A DNA stretch of 64,000 nucleotides from DTU064 sp045588245 (GCA_045588245.1 JAZNDW010000022.1:17935-81934); one strand, 5' to 3'. Shown: positions 36,661 to 46,088, numbered from the stretch's first letter. The notes: generated by a model not told the origin, from the letters alone. Numbers and translations: made by a program.

Positions 36661-38002
36661 TTGGACTCACTTGACTACCTGCAAGTTCAATGCTCAGCGC
36701 CAGATCGCGTGCATTGATGCCGTTCGTACAATCGGCATCCTGTCCTTCGATCCAAATAAACATACGGATACGCTGAGGAACGTTTTTCTCCAACAAAGCG
36801 ACCGTAACGTCATCCGTTACACCCGCCTTATCGATCGCAGAAAAAATATCACTGCTGACAACGCCGTTCTGAGCGTGGCCGTATAATGCCTCCGTATTTT
36901 TCACGAACGAGGCTTTATTGATATAAGGCATAAACTGCCCTTGCAGATAACTACCGTAAAACTTATATTTAACGTCCGCAATACTGTCGAACGTTTTGCC
37001 GAAAATCGCTGTACGGAACACCTGATCGATTGAGATTCCGTCGGCGGTTTTCTCTCTCCATGTATTTGTAAGCTGAACTGTGAGCCTGTCGCTCACGTTT
37101 GCAAGCTCAACGGATCCGCCGATTTTGGCAATCGGCTCCGTGATAAGGTAACCTTCCGCACCGTTGGGGTGCAGGTCGGCATTGGGCTCAAAAATAGTAA
37201 AATGGGTCGAAGCCTCGCTTGGCATTAACCCGCCTTTTTCGTTGTAGACGCCCTTCAGCATATTATACGCATCATTTTTGCGGTATCCGCTTTCCTGATA
37301 AGCCAAAAAAGCTTCCGCAGATGCGATCTCTTCGTTGACCAAAAAACCCACTCTCGCAGAAGCGGCGGCGGAGCCGTCGGTCGCCGTAAGCTTATAGATC
37401 ACAGTCTCCCCTTCAGTATCCGCTTCGGGCTCAAGGAGCTCAACCAGATAGCTGCCTCCGACGTCATCACCCATCGAAACTCTGAGATAATAATCCGTCG
37501 CGGGAGAAACCATCCAAAAATCAATGTAAATATATCCGCCCGCTCCCAGCTCGGCAGATTCGGTTGCCGTAAGATTTGCAAAATTCAGTTCCGTATCAAC
37601 CGCAAAGCTTTCAATCGGCTTCGCCTGACCGACGGTTGCGGTGCCATTCCGGATTTCCGCATCCGTTATATCATAATATGTGGGAATGAACCAATGAAGT
37701 CCGTCCGCTGTCGATACAGGCGACAGAGTCATTCCGCTGCTTAGATATTCGTAACCTTTGTTGCCGAGAAAATTCAATGTCGAAGAAAAAATTCCCGGGT
37801 GGTGATACTCTTCACCGTTCACCGCAGACACAACGTCGGGAGCGATCATGATCGCGTTGCCTCCGCTTATTGTAATCTGTATACCCTCTGCGACAGGTGC
37901 TTTTGACACCGTAAGCCATGCATACGATACGGTTACAACCATAGATGCGCCCAGCAAAAGCGCAACGGCTGCAAGTATTAACTTACGCATTGATTGATCC
38001 AT
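36653..38002 (-). CDS. SipW-substrate-like surface protein with WIEGQD C-terminal motif
   Basis: A 449-residue protein from ATG 38002 (GGGAG 8 nt upstream; another ATG is at 37990). A signal segment (about 7-28) leads to TVSYAWLTVSKAPVAEGIQI. The body is beta-rich. Near the C-terminus RIRMFIWIEGQDADCTNG matches YIWLEGQDMDCNNS in the 42651 product and VVWLEGDDPDCTDN in the 46089 product, so these proteins share a terminal subdomain. No C-terminal anchor is seen. It overlaps the SipW gene behind it by 8 nt. It is probably a secreted filament or matrix subunit processed by SipW. Confidence 0.75.
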   Translation of the reverse strand: MDQSMRKLILAAVALLLGASMVVTVSYAWLTVSKAPVAEGIQITISGGNAIMIAPDVVSAVNGEEYHHPGIFSSTLNFLGNKGYEYLSSGMTLSPVSTADGLHWFIPTYYDITDAEIRNGTATVGQAKPIESFAVDTELNFANLTATESAELGAGGYIYIDFWMVSPATDYYLRVSMGDDVGGSYLVELLEPEADTEGETVIYKLTATDGSAAASARVGFLVNEEIASAEAFLAYQESGYRKNDAYNMLKGVYNEKGGLMPSEASTHFTIFEPNADLHPNGAEGYLITEPIAKIGGSVELANVSDRLTVQLTNTWREKTADGISIDQVFRTAIFGKTFDSIADVKYKFYGSYLQGQFMPYINKASFVKNTEALYGHAQNGVVSSDIFSAIDKAGVTDDVTVALLEKNVPQRIRMFIWIEGQDADCTNGINARDLALSIELAGSQVSPNE

Positions 38003-38113
38003 ACCGCAATCTCCCGTAAACTGATCCGTGAACCCGACATCACAAATAAGGAACACATGAATCGATCAGCCCGTATTCACCAAGCGTTTTCTGCTACGGT
38101 CCTGTACTCCTTT

Positions 38114-39991
38114 TTATCCGTCTTCATATTTTTTGAACGGCTGATGCATCGAACGCATCTGACGGTCCGCTATGCGCATTTCCCAGTCGCGTTTTCTGTT
38201 TGCAAGCATTTCACGACGCGCTGTCAGGCGGACCGCAACCGTTGATTTGAAATAATCAAGTTCTTCGCTGTAGGTCCTGACGGCTTCAAGATCACGTTCA
38301 TGCTGCAGTCGGCGTTCTTCTTCAAGTCTTGCCTCTTCTTCACGGCGAAGCTGTTCTTCACGGGCAAGCTGTTCCTGACGCTCTTTCTCAATACGCGCAC
38401 GCTCTTCTTCCAGCGCACGCTGCTGTGCCTGCTGAGCTTCGTACATAAGACGTTCGCGCTCTTCGCGTCTGCGGATACGTTCGCGTTCGGCTTCCTCTTT
38501 TTTGAGGCGTTCCGTTTCTTCCAAGATCCACGCCGCATCCTCGAAATCGTTTTTAATGACTTCCTCTTTTTCGCTTTCTGTGCGACGCAATTCTATGCGG
38601 GCATCAAGCTGTTCCGCGAAATATTCAAGCTCCGTCCGGAAAATCTTCGCACGGCGGCGATCTTCCTGTTCGCGCTCCATGCGCTCAAGCATAAGCCGTT
38701 GTTCTTCAGCTTCTTTTTCTTTTCTGATGCGCTCACGCTCCGCCTCACGTTCAAGACGGATACGTTCACGTTCAGCTTCTTTGGCGCGTTTCGCCGCTTC
38801 CGCTTCCTCGCGTTTGCGCTGCGCCTGTTCTTCAACGAGTCGACGGCGTTCCGCCGCCTCTTCCTGCATGAGCTGTGCTTTCGTCAGCTCTTCGATCAGA
38901 ACTTTACGGATCTCAACATCGGGCAGATCGTAGTCCTCCGTAAGCTCTTCGATTATCTGTTTTATAAACTTCGGGCGAAGCGCACGCTTTCTTTCCTTGA
39001 GAGGCGTGGGCAACCGTCTGTCCTTATCGCGTTCAAGATGTCCTTTCAGAACGAGATAATTAAATAAAATATTGTGATAGATATCCTGTTCAAACTTCTC
39101 GTCTATAACCGGATTCTGCTCAATGATCTTTATTGCGTAACCGATGTCCTGATAATCCTTCAAAAACTCAAACAGCGCTACAATTGAACGATAGTTCGGG
39201 TTTTTCTTAAGCGCGTTCGTTTTTGTAATGGCGCCCTTAACTCTCGGCAGCTTCGCCATCTGCTCCGCAAACGAGCTTCTCATATACGTTGACAGTATGC
39301 GGTAAAGTCTTGATATACGCTCAAAAACGTCTCTGTTTTTGTCATCCGTATCAAGTGCGCTGTCAACGTCCTTGATGTGCATAAACATATCAAGATGAAC
39401 GAGCTCTGTGGCGCTTGACATATCGGAACGAAGCTTCAACTTCGCGCCGAATTCTTCGCTCATGACCTGGAACAGCGCATCGTGTCTGATCTTGACGAAC
39501 TGATACGCCATCTCAAGCGTTGTATAAATGAGTCTGTTTTCGTAAAGCTCGGAAGAATCCTCGCGGAACCTCTGCATAAGTCTGTTGGGACGTACTTCAC
39601 CGGTATCCTCTTTGTAGTTATCTACCAAAGCCGCGTGCATGGACAGGTGACGCACAACGTCGCTTCCCGCTTTTTTTGCCTGTGCGACGTTTACGAGCAG
39701 CTCATCCTCGCGGATAAAGCTACGCGGAGACGATATAATGTTCTGAAACGCGTCCAGTGCTTTTTCAATCGCTTCGACCCACGTAATATCAACGATTTTT
39801 TCCATTCGTCTGTTGGAAAACTGAAATTCGTTGTCTGCGCGGCAGATCGCGTCCATGAAAAATTCGTAAAACTCCGTGCTGGAAAGAGCGCGAATGACAC
39901 TTTTGGTAAACTTCTCGTAAACCGGATCGATCACACCGATCACATCGTTTTCAGTTGTAACAGGTGCCGCTTTTTCTTTTCGGGTTGCCAA
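38114..39991 (-). CDS. DUF2357-like protein with long C-terminal coiled coil (AAA+ partner)
   Basis: A 625-residue cytosolic protein from a TTG start (39991) with AGGAG 9 nt upstream. Residues about 1-360 are helical and contain REDSSELYENRLIYTTLEMAYQFVKIR, which resembles the conserved ENR region of DUF2357 proteins found beside McrB-like ATPases. Residues about 365-600 are one long Arg/Glu/Gln-rich coiled coil (EAERERIRLEREAERER and similar). I see no PD-(D/E)XK nuclease motif, unlike McrC. It lies 31 nt after the AAA+ gene, so the pair probably forms a complex. Function is unknown; the DUF2357 assignment is by eye. Confidence 0.6.
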   Translation of the reverse strand: MATRKEKAAPVTTENDVIGVIDPVYEKFTKSVIRALSSTEFYEFFMDAICRADNEFQFSNRRMEKIVDITWVEAIEKALDAFQNIISSPRSFIREDELLVNVAQAKKAGSDVVRHLSMHAALVDNYKEDTGEVRPNRLMQRFREDSSELYENRLIYTTLEMAYQFVKIRHDALFQVMSEEFGAKLKLRSDMSSATELVHLDMFMHIKDVDSALDTDDKNRDVFERISRLYRILSTYMRSSFAEQMAKLPRVKGAITKTNALKKNPNYRSIVALFEFLKDYQDIGYAIKIIEQNPVIDEKFEQDIYHNILFNYLVLKGHLERDKDRRLPTPLKERKRALRPKFIKQIIEELTEDYDLPDVEIRKVLIEELTKAQLMQEEAAERRRLVEEQAQRKREEAEAAKRAKEAERERIRLEREAERERIRKEKEAEEQRLMLERMEREQEDRRRAKIFRTELEYFAEQLDARIELRRTESEKEEVIKNDFEDAAWILEETERLKKEEAERERIRRREERERLMYEAQQAQQRALEEERARIEKERQEQLAREEQLRREEEARLEEERRLQHERDLEAVRTYSEELDYFKSTVAVRLTARREMLANRKRDWEMRIADRQMRSMHQPFKKYEDG

Positions 39992-40022
39992 TACAGCGCT
40001 CTCCTTTCCCGGAATTTAATTA

Positions 40023-41639
40023 TCAGTTGTTCTTCTTGAGATATTCGATATATCCCTTACAGATCACCATAGTGTTTTTGCCGAATACACGGTCAAGATA
40101 CGTTGAGAATTTAGTAAGCTCGTCCTTCATAAAGCCAAGGCTCAAAGATTCAAACTTACGCAAAACCTTCTTTGCGACGATGAAGTCGACAGCCTGGATC
40201 TCGGTGCCTCCGCAAGCGACAAAGCACGGAACAAAATCCACGATCTGCTTCATGATTCGGTTACCGAACGCAAGTCTGAACGCCTTGATTATGTATTCGT
40301 TTACAACGTCAAGCTTATCGAGCATTTCGCTTGAAATGGGATACTTTTCTTTCGCCTCTTTGAATAGCTCGATCAAACGGTCCGTTGATATATATATCGG
40401 AGGTGTGTCCTCGCATTCAAATGCGTCCGCACGGCTGTCAAGGTCGATCGGGATCGCACGGTCATACACCTTGTCGGCAACGGCAAACGTCGAGTCGTCG
40501 TTGTTGATCGTTCCGACGAACCAAACATTGTTGGAGATCTGAACGTTACCGCCTTCGATAAGACACGGGTCGTTGTCGAACACCGCCGTAACGATATCGA
40601 TCTTCCATTCCTCCTGACGGGGCATTTCAAGGATCGAAAGCATTTCCGCGAAGTAATACTCAACGCGGGCGATGTTCATCTCGTCAAGGATGATGATGTG
40701 CGGATCACGGTAGAAGTTTCCTTCATAAATAGCACGAAGGAACTCAGTTTCCGAATAACGCTTCGTAAATTCATTATAATAGCCGTAAAGCTCGGTACGT
40801 TCACGCCATGACGGCTGTACGGAAACGACCGTCGTATCCTTTTGCACGAATTTACCGAACGCATACGGCAAACTCGTTTTACCCGTACCGGAAATACCCT
40901 GCAAAATAATGATTCTCGTCGTACCGAGAGATGCGACAAAGTATCGCATCATGTCGATTTCATAATAAAGACGCAGACGGGATGCCGCAAACTTTCTGAA
41001 TCTTTCGCAGAATTCCGGGAGTGTTACATCATTATCGTACTCAGGAGCAACGTACTCGGTCTTATAATAGTTATCAACGCTGGTAAGACGGAAGAATCTG
41101 CTCTCCGAAGGGTCGACGCACGGCGAATCAAAGCGGTTTCTCGCAGCGTTGATGTACGGAGCAGCATCGGTATCCTCTGTTTTGGTTTCGTCTGTGTCCG
41201 TTTCTTCTTCGGATTCATCTTCCTGCTCCGCATTAAATTCGGAAAGTGCGCTTTTATCTCCGCTGAGCTGTGCAACTCTCATCGCAAGGAGCTTGTCCTT
41301 TTCGTAGTTGGCACGGATAAGGTCACGCTGAAGCTTGTTGACCTGTTTGACAAGCTCGTCATACTTCTTCGGCGAGATTCTGACTCTGAAGATCTTCTTT
41401 ATAAGCTTAAACAGCCCTATCAGCATCACGACGATGAGCACGACGAGAATGATGTTGACGACCAACATCATTATCCATTCGAGCGTGGAAAAATCAACGC
41501 TGTTTTTCTCGATGATCTCCATTCTCATCGGGAAATTCAAAAGATAATTCAAGAAATTCCCGAGCGCCGAGATAACCTCGACCAACGCACGAAAGACATT
41601 TCCTATGTCCTGAAAAAAATACCTGAAAAAGTTATCCAT
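40023..41639 (-). CDS. Membrane-anchored McrB-like AAA+ ATPase
   Basis: A 538-residue protein. An amphipathic start precedes one strong transmembrane segment (about 55-79), a coiled coil (about 90-125) and an acidic linker (about 135-160). The AAA+ module follows: Walker A GISGTGKT (248-255), Walker B IIILDEMN (about 315-322) continuing IARVEYYFAEML as in McrB-like proteins, sensor VGTINND (about 375-381), and DRAIPIDL with a candidate arginine finger. McrB-type ATPases power partner proteins, classically the McrC nuclease. Here the membrane anchor and a surface-protein context argue for another role, such as export or assembly. The partner is probably the 38114-39991 product. Confidence 0.85.
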   Translation of the reverse strand: MDNFFRYFFQDIGNVFRALVEVISALGNFLNYLLNFPMRMEIIEKNSVDFSTLEWIMMLVVNIILVVLIVVMLIGLFKLIKKIFRVRISPKKYDELVKQVNKLQRDLIRANYEKDKLLAMRVAQLSGDKSALSEFNAEQEDESEEETDTDETKTEDTDAAPYINAARNRFDSPCVDPSESRFFRLTSVDNYYKTEYVAPEYDNDVTLPEFCERFRKFAASRLRLYYEIDMMRYFVASLGTTRIIILQGISGTGKTSLPYAFGKFVQKDTTVVSVQPSWRERTELYGYYNEFTKRYSETEFLRAIYEGNFYRDPHIIILDEMNIARVEYYFAEMLSILEMPRQEEWKIDIVTAVFDNDPCLIEGGNVQISNNVWFVGTINNDDSTFAVADKVYDRAIPIDLDSRADAFECEDTPPIYISTDRLIELFKEAKEKYPISSEMLDKLDVVNEYIIKAFRLAFGNRIMKQIVDFVPCFVACGGTEIQAVDFIVAKKVLRKFESLSLGFMKDELTKFSTYLDRVFGKNTMVICKGYIEYLKKNN

Positions 41640-41719
41640 TTTTCCTCATATATGAGCCAACATCCGTCCGCACCGTCAATTAATCCTGGATCGGACGCAT
41701 ATAGACTCCGTTTATCGGA

Positions 41720-42559
41720 TCATTCCGTTTCTGTGGGAGACGCCGCCTTCGCAGCCTGCTCCTCCTGTTCTTTTTTCATGCTTTCAAGCAGCTCTGCTTT
41801 CAGCTTTTCGCGCAGCTCTGCCTCAAGCGCAGCTCTCTCCGCTTCTTTCGTCTTTTCGTCGTCTTTCTTCGCCATAGCGACGTCAGCCGCGGTGCGCTCC
41901 TGCTCATACTTGATACGGTTCTTCACGTTCTGATACTCAAAGAGCACGCGGAAGAACTGGATCAAATGGAAAATAAAGAACAAGAATACCGGGATAACGA
42001 CGACGATGAGGAAGCCCTCCGTCGTCTGCAGGTAATCGAATACCTTACCGACGCCGGGGATCCTGAACTTATATTGACCGACAAGCTCAGATTCATGAAC
42101 TGTCAACGGGTCGACTGTGGGGTTGTTATCACCCTTCGTTTCAAAGATAAGGTACCCACCGCCATCATAAATGTTTTCAATACGGTGCGTATTGAGAACT
42201 CGTTCGCCGTTGATAACGGTCCAGAACGTGATGATATCTTTCGGACGTAACTCATCTGCATCCTTGATCGCTGTGTCTACGATCAGGTCACCCGAAAGAA
42301 TTTCCGGGTACATGGAGTCGGTCTGGATGGACAAGAGTCTGAGTCCGAAAATACTCGGAACACCGTTTCCGGACGTCGTAACAAAAGAGACATACGTACA
42401 GATCGCCGCAACGATTATTGCTACAACAAGCACAACGTTGATAACGATGTTAAGCACCTTATGCGGTTTTTTGCCTTCGGTCTCCTCAACGACAATCTCC
42501 GGTTGAACTGCTGTCGCAGCGTCGCCCGCCATCACTTCTTTTTTTTCTTGTTCGTTCAT
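41720..42559 (-). CDS. sipW: SipW-type (ER-type) signal peptidase I, copy 2
   Basis: A 279-residue protease. A 33-residue cytosolic start precedes the membrane segment (about 35-60). The catalytic TDSMYPEILSGDLIVD (Ser82), PKDIITFW, and NTHRIENI (His125) follow, so the dyad is Ser-His as in SipW and eukaryotic ER signal peptidases. A second transmembrane segment (about 178-200) and a Glu/Lys/Ala coiled-coil tail end the protein. It differs clearly from copy 1 (35866-36660), suggesting separate substrate sets. It lies between the 42651 substrate-like gene and the AAA+ gene. Confidence 0.9.
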   Translation of the reverse strand: MNEQEKKEVMAGDAATAVQPEIVVEETEGKKPHKVLNIVINVVLVVAIIVAAICTYVSFVTTSGNGVPSIFGLRLLSIQTDSMYPEILSGDLIVDTAIKDADELRPKDIITFWTVINGERVLNTHRIENIYDGGGYLIFETKGDNNPTVDPLTVHESELVGQYKFRIPGVGKVFDYLQTTEGFLIVVVIPVFLFFIFHLIQFFRVLFEYQNVKNRIKYEQERTAADVAMAKKDDEKTKEAERAALEAELREKLKAELLESMKKEQEEQAAKAASPTETE

Positions 42560-42650
42560 TAGGTCCTTCCTTGTCTTGTCTATGCGACATTTATTAAAGC
42601 AAACTACTGTTGCAAGAAGTCAAAGTTAATGTTTTTATGTAGCGCCGTCA

Positions 42651-43640
42651 TCATTCAATAGGCTGCATTCCCGAATGAGGATCGGTCGTTGCAAGGAATT
42701 GAATGTTCGCCATGATCTGCGCTTCTTTGATGCTGTTGTTACAGTCCATATCCTGACCTTCAAGCCAGATATAAAGCTGAATCATAACAACCTCGTTTTT
42801 GTCAATGGTAAAAAGGTCCACGGGAGTTAAAAACTCACCGAAATAAAAGATCTGTCTGTCACGCTCTACCGGATCGGATTCTTGCCATACGGTAGCCGTC
42901 TGCAGAATGATATTTTCGGACGGGATCAACGAATCCTCGCCGTCGATACTTGGGGTATTCACGTACCCATACGAACCATCGTAGTGCTTGTTGCAGTTCG
43001 GCTCATAAATATAAAATAACGGTTCTTCTTCGGTCGGCGCGTTGTTTTCGTCAAGACGTGTTATCTTGATCCCGACGCGAACGGCGCTTTCGGCGCCGTC
43101 TCCGACGTTCGTATGCGTAAGCGTCTCCGCATCCCAGAGAAGCTCACCTATAAGATATGTTCCCGAGCCGTCCTCGCCGCCGTCAACGGCGACAGCGGGA
43201 GCGAGGGAAACGCTTGCACGCTCGTCCGAGCGGGCAAAAAACGTTGCGATAACGTAATAGCCTTCGTAATTGTTGCGGTTGGCGTTGCGCTCGTCGGACA
43301 ACGGGAGCCACTTTCCTGTGAGTCGTCCGTCAACGTCGTATACCGCGGCAAAAAAGCTGTCATTTTCATCGGAATAGGTCACCGGACGCAGCGGCGCGAC
43401 CACGTTCATCATGTCGATATATGAAATCTGCTGTCCCCATTCGGTGCCGCTTACATCGGTTGAGATCTCAAGACCCATGGGAGTGTTAACATATATAGAC
43501 ATATTACTGACTCGGTTTAATCTGCTGCGGGCGAACCATGTATAAGAAGAAACCGTGAGCAAAAGCAGTAATACAAGCACAACATAGAAGTAAATCGCAA
43601 TTTTTGTTCTCTTTTTGCGAGCCCATGTATTTACAGTCAC
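42651..43640 (-). CDS. SipW-substrate-like surface protein with WLEGQD motif
   Basis: A 329-residue protein. The GTG at 43640 is chosen because AAAGGAG sits just upstream; the longer in-frame start lacks a site. After a basic stretch, a membrane segment (about 12-32) ends in TVSSYTWFARSRLNRVSNMSI, comparable to the SipW-type signals of neighbours. GLEIST follows where TasA-like proteins have a strand. The C-terminus has IQLYIWLEGQDMDCNNSI, shared with two other proteins of the locus. No anchor. SipW copy 2 is the next gene, 91 nt downstream, so it is a natural substrate candidate. Confidence 0.72.
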   Translation of the reverse strand: MTVNTWARKKRTKIAIYFYVVLVLLLLLTVSSYTWFARSRLNRVSNMSIYVNTPMGLEISTDVSGTEWGQQISYIDMMNVVAPLRPVTYSDENDSFFAAVYDVDGRLTGKWLPLSDERNANRNNYEGYYVIATFFARSDERASVSLAPAVAVDGGEDGSGTYLIGELLWDAETLTHTNVGDGAESAVRVGIKITRLDENNAPTEEEPLFYIYEPNCNKHYDGSYGYVNTPSIDGEDSLIPSENIILQTATVWQESDPVERDRQIFYFGEFLTPVDLFTIDKNEVVMIQLYIWLEGQDMDCNNSIKEAQIMANIQFLATTDPHSGMQPIE

Positions 43641-43690
43641 AGTATCTCCTTTCCAAAAATTACAATTTTTGTATAATCGAATGTTGCACG

Positions 43691-43723
43691 GCGAGTGACG
43701 ACTCAAAAAGAGCCGTCACTCGC
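43691..43723 (-). other. Intercistronic hairpin in the surface locus
   Basis: GCGAGTGACG (43691-43700) pairs with CGTCACTCGC (43714-43723), with an inner CTC/GAG. It lies 48 nt past the stop of the 43772 gene on the minus strand and is not followed by a T-run. It may protect the 3' end of the upstream message or partially terminate. Confidence 0.55.
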
Positions 43724-43771
43724 TGTACTTGTTAAATTAAATGTTTCGGTTTGCGTTGAACACGTCAACGA

Positions 43772-45955
43772 TTAGGTTGTAGGATTCGTTGCAGTTGTCT
43801 CTTCTGCTTCTGTTTCTGCGCTCGGATTATGGAAATCTGCATATTCCATAGGAACAAGGTTAGCAGAGCTGGAGAACTGGAGGTTCAGCTTCCCGGAAAC
43901 GGATGCTGCTGCGTCAGCCGCAACGTCACCGTTGCCGATCGTTGTACCGTCGAGGTAAACGAGAGCAGAGATTCTTTCGGTAGCATTCTGAGTGAGAGCC
44001 TTAATCTGTGCATCTTCGGTTTCCTTAACCATCTCAACCTTTACGGTCGTTTCAACCGTCGTTACGTCACCGGTTGTCTCATCCGTTGTAGACTGGGTCA
44101 CAGTGTTAGTGCCGAGAGCCATTGCGTATGTTGCATCAGTAACGATCTTGGTTGTTGTTGTTTCGGTATTAGAAGCTTCAGTGGGGCTGTTTTCTCCGGG
44201 AACTACAGTCGTCGTAACCGTTGTCGTAACCTGAAGCATATAGATGTTAGCTTCGTACTCGCCGCCATTGTTAACGGCAGCATCAGCATCAAGAACTGCA
44301 ACACCATATACTTCATACGAAGTTGTGTTGTAGAATACGACGCGAACGTTCTTAAGCAGAGACTTCATCTGTGCAAACGTGAAGGAAGTGGAAGAAGACG
44401 TAAATGTCATCGTGCTTCCGTTACCCCAAGTGTTGTTAATGTCGGTCTCGTCAGCATTTTCCTTGTTATCATCGTAGATACGGTCGGTTGCTTCCGTCTG
44501 GAGCAGGAGATAGGACTCTGCTGCGTTCGTGCGGAATGCAAGGTCGATAACGTATCCATAGAATTCGGTGAGAGGCATTGCTGCTTCAGCATTCGTATCT
44601 CTGCCAAACTCCGGAACCACTCCTGCTACAACCTGGAGATATGCAGGCTTAACAGTCGTTGCAGTTGCCATTGTTGCAGGGAAGTCGTTAAGAGTGGTGC
44701 CGTTATAGTCGATATCCATCGTGATGGAAGCCTTATAGTCTGTGCAGTGGTCTGCGATGTCAGCATAAACGCCGCCGCCCGTCTTCATCGAAACAGTAAC
44801 ACCATTCTTCATTGCATCGGTAGCAAATGCACCGATATCAGCCTTGATTTCCGCAACGGTCTTGCCGTTAACAAGCATTCCGTCTGTATCAGCAAGCTTG
44901 TTAAGAGGAGTAGAGATATCAGCCCAAGCAATAGAATCTCCGGTAAGAGCTGCGATGTCTGTCTGCGCAGATTTAACGCTGGCAATAGTTGCATTCAAAG
45001 CGTTAATAGGTGCCATGAAATCAGCATTAACAACTGTTGTGCCGGCATATGTTTCAAGCTGTGCAACTACATCTGCAAGAGATTTGGTTTCGTCTTCAAC
45101 AAGACCCTTAACAACTCTCCAACCGTTTCCTTCGCCATAAGTAGCATTAGAAGCAACATAAGCAAGAATATACTGCTTGTATGCTTCTTCAATATACTCA
45201 AGAGCACCTGTCTTGGTCGTTGTTCCGAGAAGGTCATCTACGATAGCTGTCATATAAGCAACATCTTCCTGAGTATATGTGTCACCTCCGGAAGAAGTAC
45301 CGTGCTTAATAGCAATGTTTGCAAGATTGGAACCGTTTGTTTCAAGAGAACCTGCTGCGATCGTTCTTGCAAGACCCATAGCCGTGCTTGCAGCCGCCTT
45401 AGCGTTACGGTATGCAAGCTCACGGTCCGTCATACCGGAAGCAACACCAACAGCGCGGAAGCCGTAGTTGTTGTTCTGGGAGAAGGATCTGTTAACGTAT
45501 GTACCGGTAACAGTGTTGGATTCAAGGCCGGATACACGTCCGTCAGCTCCGTATACGGGAGTCTTGAGGAGCGAAGAAGAATTGAGCTTATTGTCTGCCG
45601 ATGTGTAGTTCAGCTGAGAGGGAAGAAGTGTGATATCACCTGTACCGTACACGGTATTTTCGGAAACATCTACAAGGTTGCCCCAATAGTGGTTGGCAAT
45701 CGCGCCGTCAGTTAATACACCGTCAAGAACGTCCTGAATAGTACCTGTCCCTGCTACATCACTGAATGTAAGCGCCATTTCGAGTGCACCGTTGGCGCCA
45801 ATTGCTGTGTTGATTCCCTTAACTTCGGGTGCCGTGGAGAGAGTGAACCATGCGTATGTAGATGAAATTACCATGATCATCGCAACCAACAGCATGCACA
45901 TTGCCGAAATCAGCTTGGCGCGCAAACCGTAAAGGGAATTTGCCTTTTTGTTCAT
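43772..45955 (-). CDS. TasA/camelysin-like SipW-substrate surface protein (candidate main subunit)
   Basis: A 727-residue protein from ATG 45955, with AAAGGA about 12 nt upstream. The signal segment (about 15-37) ends in SSTYAWFTLSTAPEVKGINT then GANGALEMAL, close to the TasA/SipW pattern of hydrophobic core, T-Y-A-aromatic-aromatic and a following strand. The body is Ala/Thr-rich, with shared blocks HYWGNLVDVSENTVYG, PSQLNYTSADNKLN and TPVYGADGRVSG that match the 1738-residue protein. The C-terminal part has ALVYLDGTTIGNGDV and KLNLQFSSSANL, then an acidic Thr-rich tail. No anchor. By position and composition it is the best candidate for the bulk filament or matrix subunit; that is inference. 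Confidence 0.75.
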   Translation of the reverse strand: MNKKANSLYGLRAKLISAMCMLLVAMIMVISSTYAWFTLSTAPEVKGINTAIGANGALEMALTFSDVAGTGTIQDVLDGVLTDGAIANHYWGNLVDVSENTVYGTGDITLLPSQLNYTSADNKLNSSSLLKTPVYGADGRVSGLESNTVTGTYVNRSFSQNNNYGFRAVGVASGMTDRELAYRNAKAAASTAMGLARTIAAGSLETNGSNLANIAIKHGTSSGGDTYTQEDVAYMTAIVDDLLGTTTKTGALEYIEEAYKQYILAYVASNATYGEGNGWRVVKGLVEDETKSLADVVAQLETYAGTTVVNADFMAPINALNATIASVKSAQTDIAALTGDSIAWADISTPLNKLADTDGMLVNGKTVAEIKADIGAFATDAMKNGVTVSMKTGGGVYADIADHCTDYKASITMDIDYNGTTLNDFPATMATATTVKPAYLQVVAGVVPEFGRDTNAEAAMPLTEFYGYVIDLAFRTNAAESYLLLQTEATDRIYDDNKENADETDINNTWGNGSTMTFTSSSTSFTFAQMKSLLKNVRVVFYNTTSYEVYGVAVLDADAAVNNGGEYEANIYMLQVTTTVTTTVVPGENSPTEASNTETTTTKIVTDATYAMALGTNTVTQSTTDETTGDVTTVETTVKVEMVKETEDAQIKALTQNATERISALVYLDGTTIGNGDVAADAAASVSGKLNLQFSSSANLVPMEYADFHNPSAETEAEETTATNPTT

Positions 45956-46088
45956 TGGTTTAATTCGTCCTTTCAAAAAATAGATTTTTGCGTGTTTGGA
46001 TCTCTCCACCTCCGCCGAGGTTTGTTTATATCGACCCGCGTGCGGCGAGCGCAGCCACACAAGGATGATAACGATAAATAATTATTTG

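Noticed and set aside
38114..41639. McrBC-type restriction system
   Set aside because: The ATPase is membrane-anchored, no nuclease motif is seen in the partner, and both sit among surface-protein and signal-peptidase genes. Kept only as an alternative.
43829..45715. A 628-codon plus-strand frame antisense to the TasA-like gene
   Set aside because: Low-complexity Cys/Ser/Val/Arg text with no signal or domain; a shadow of the coding strand.
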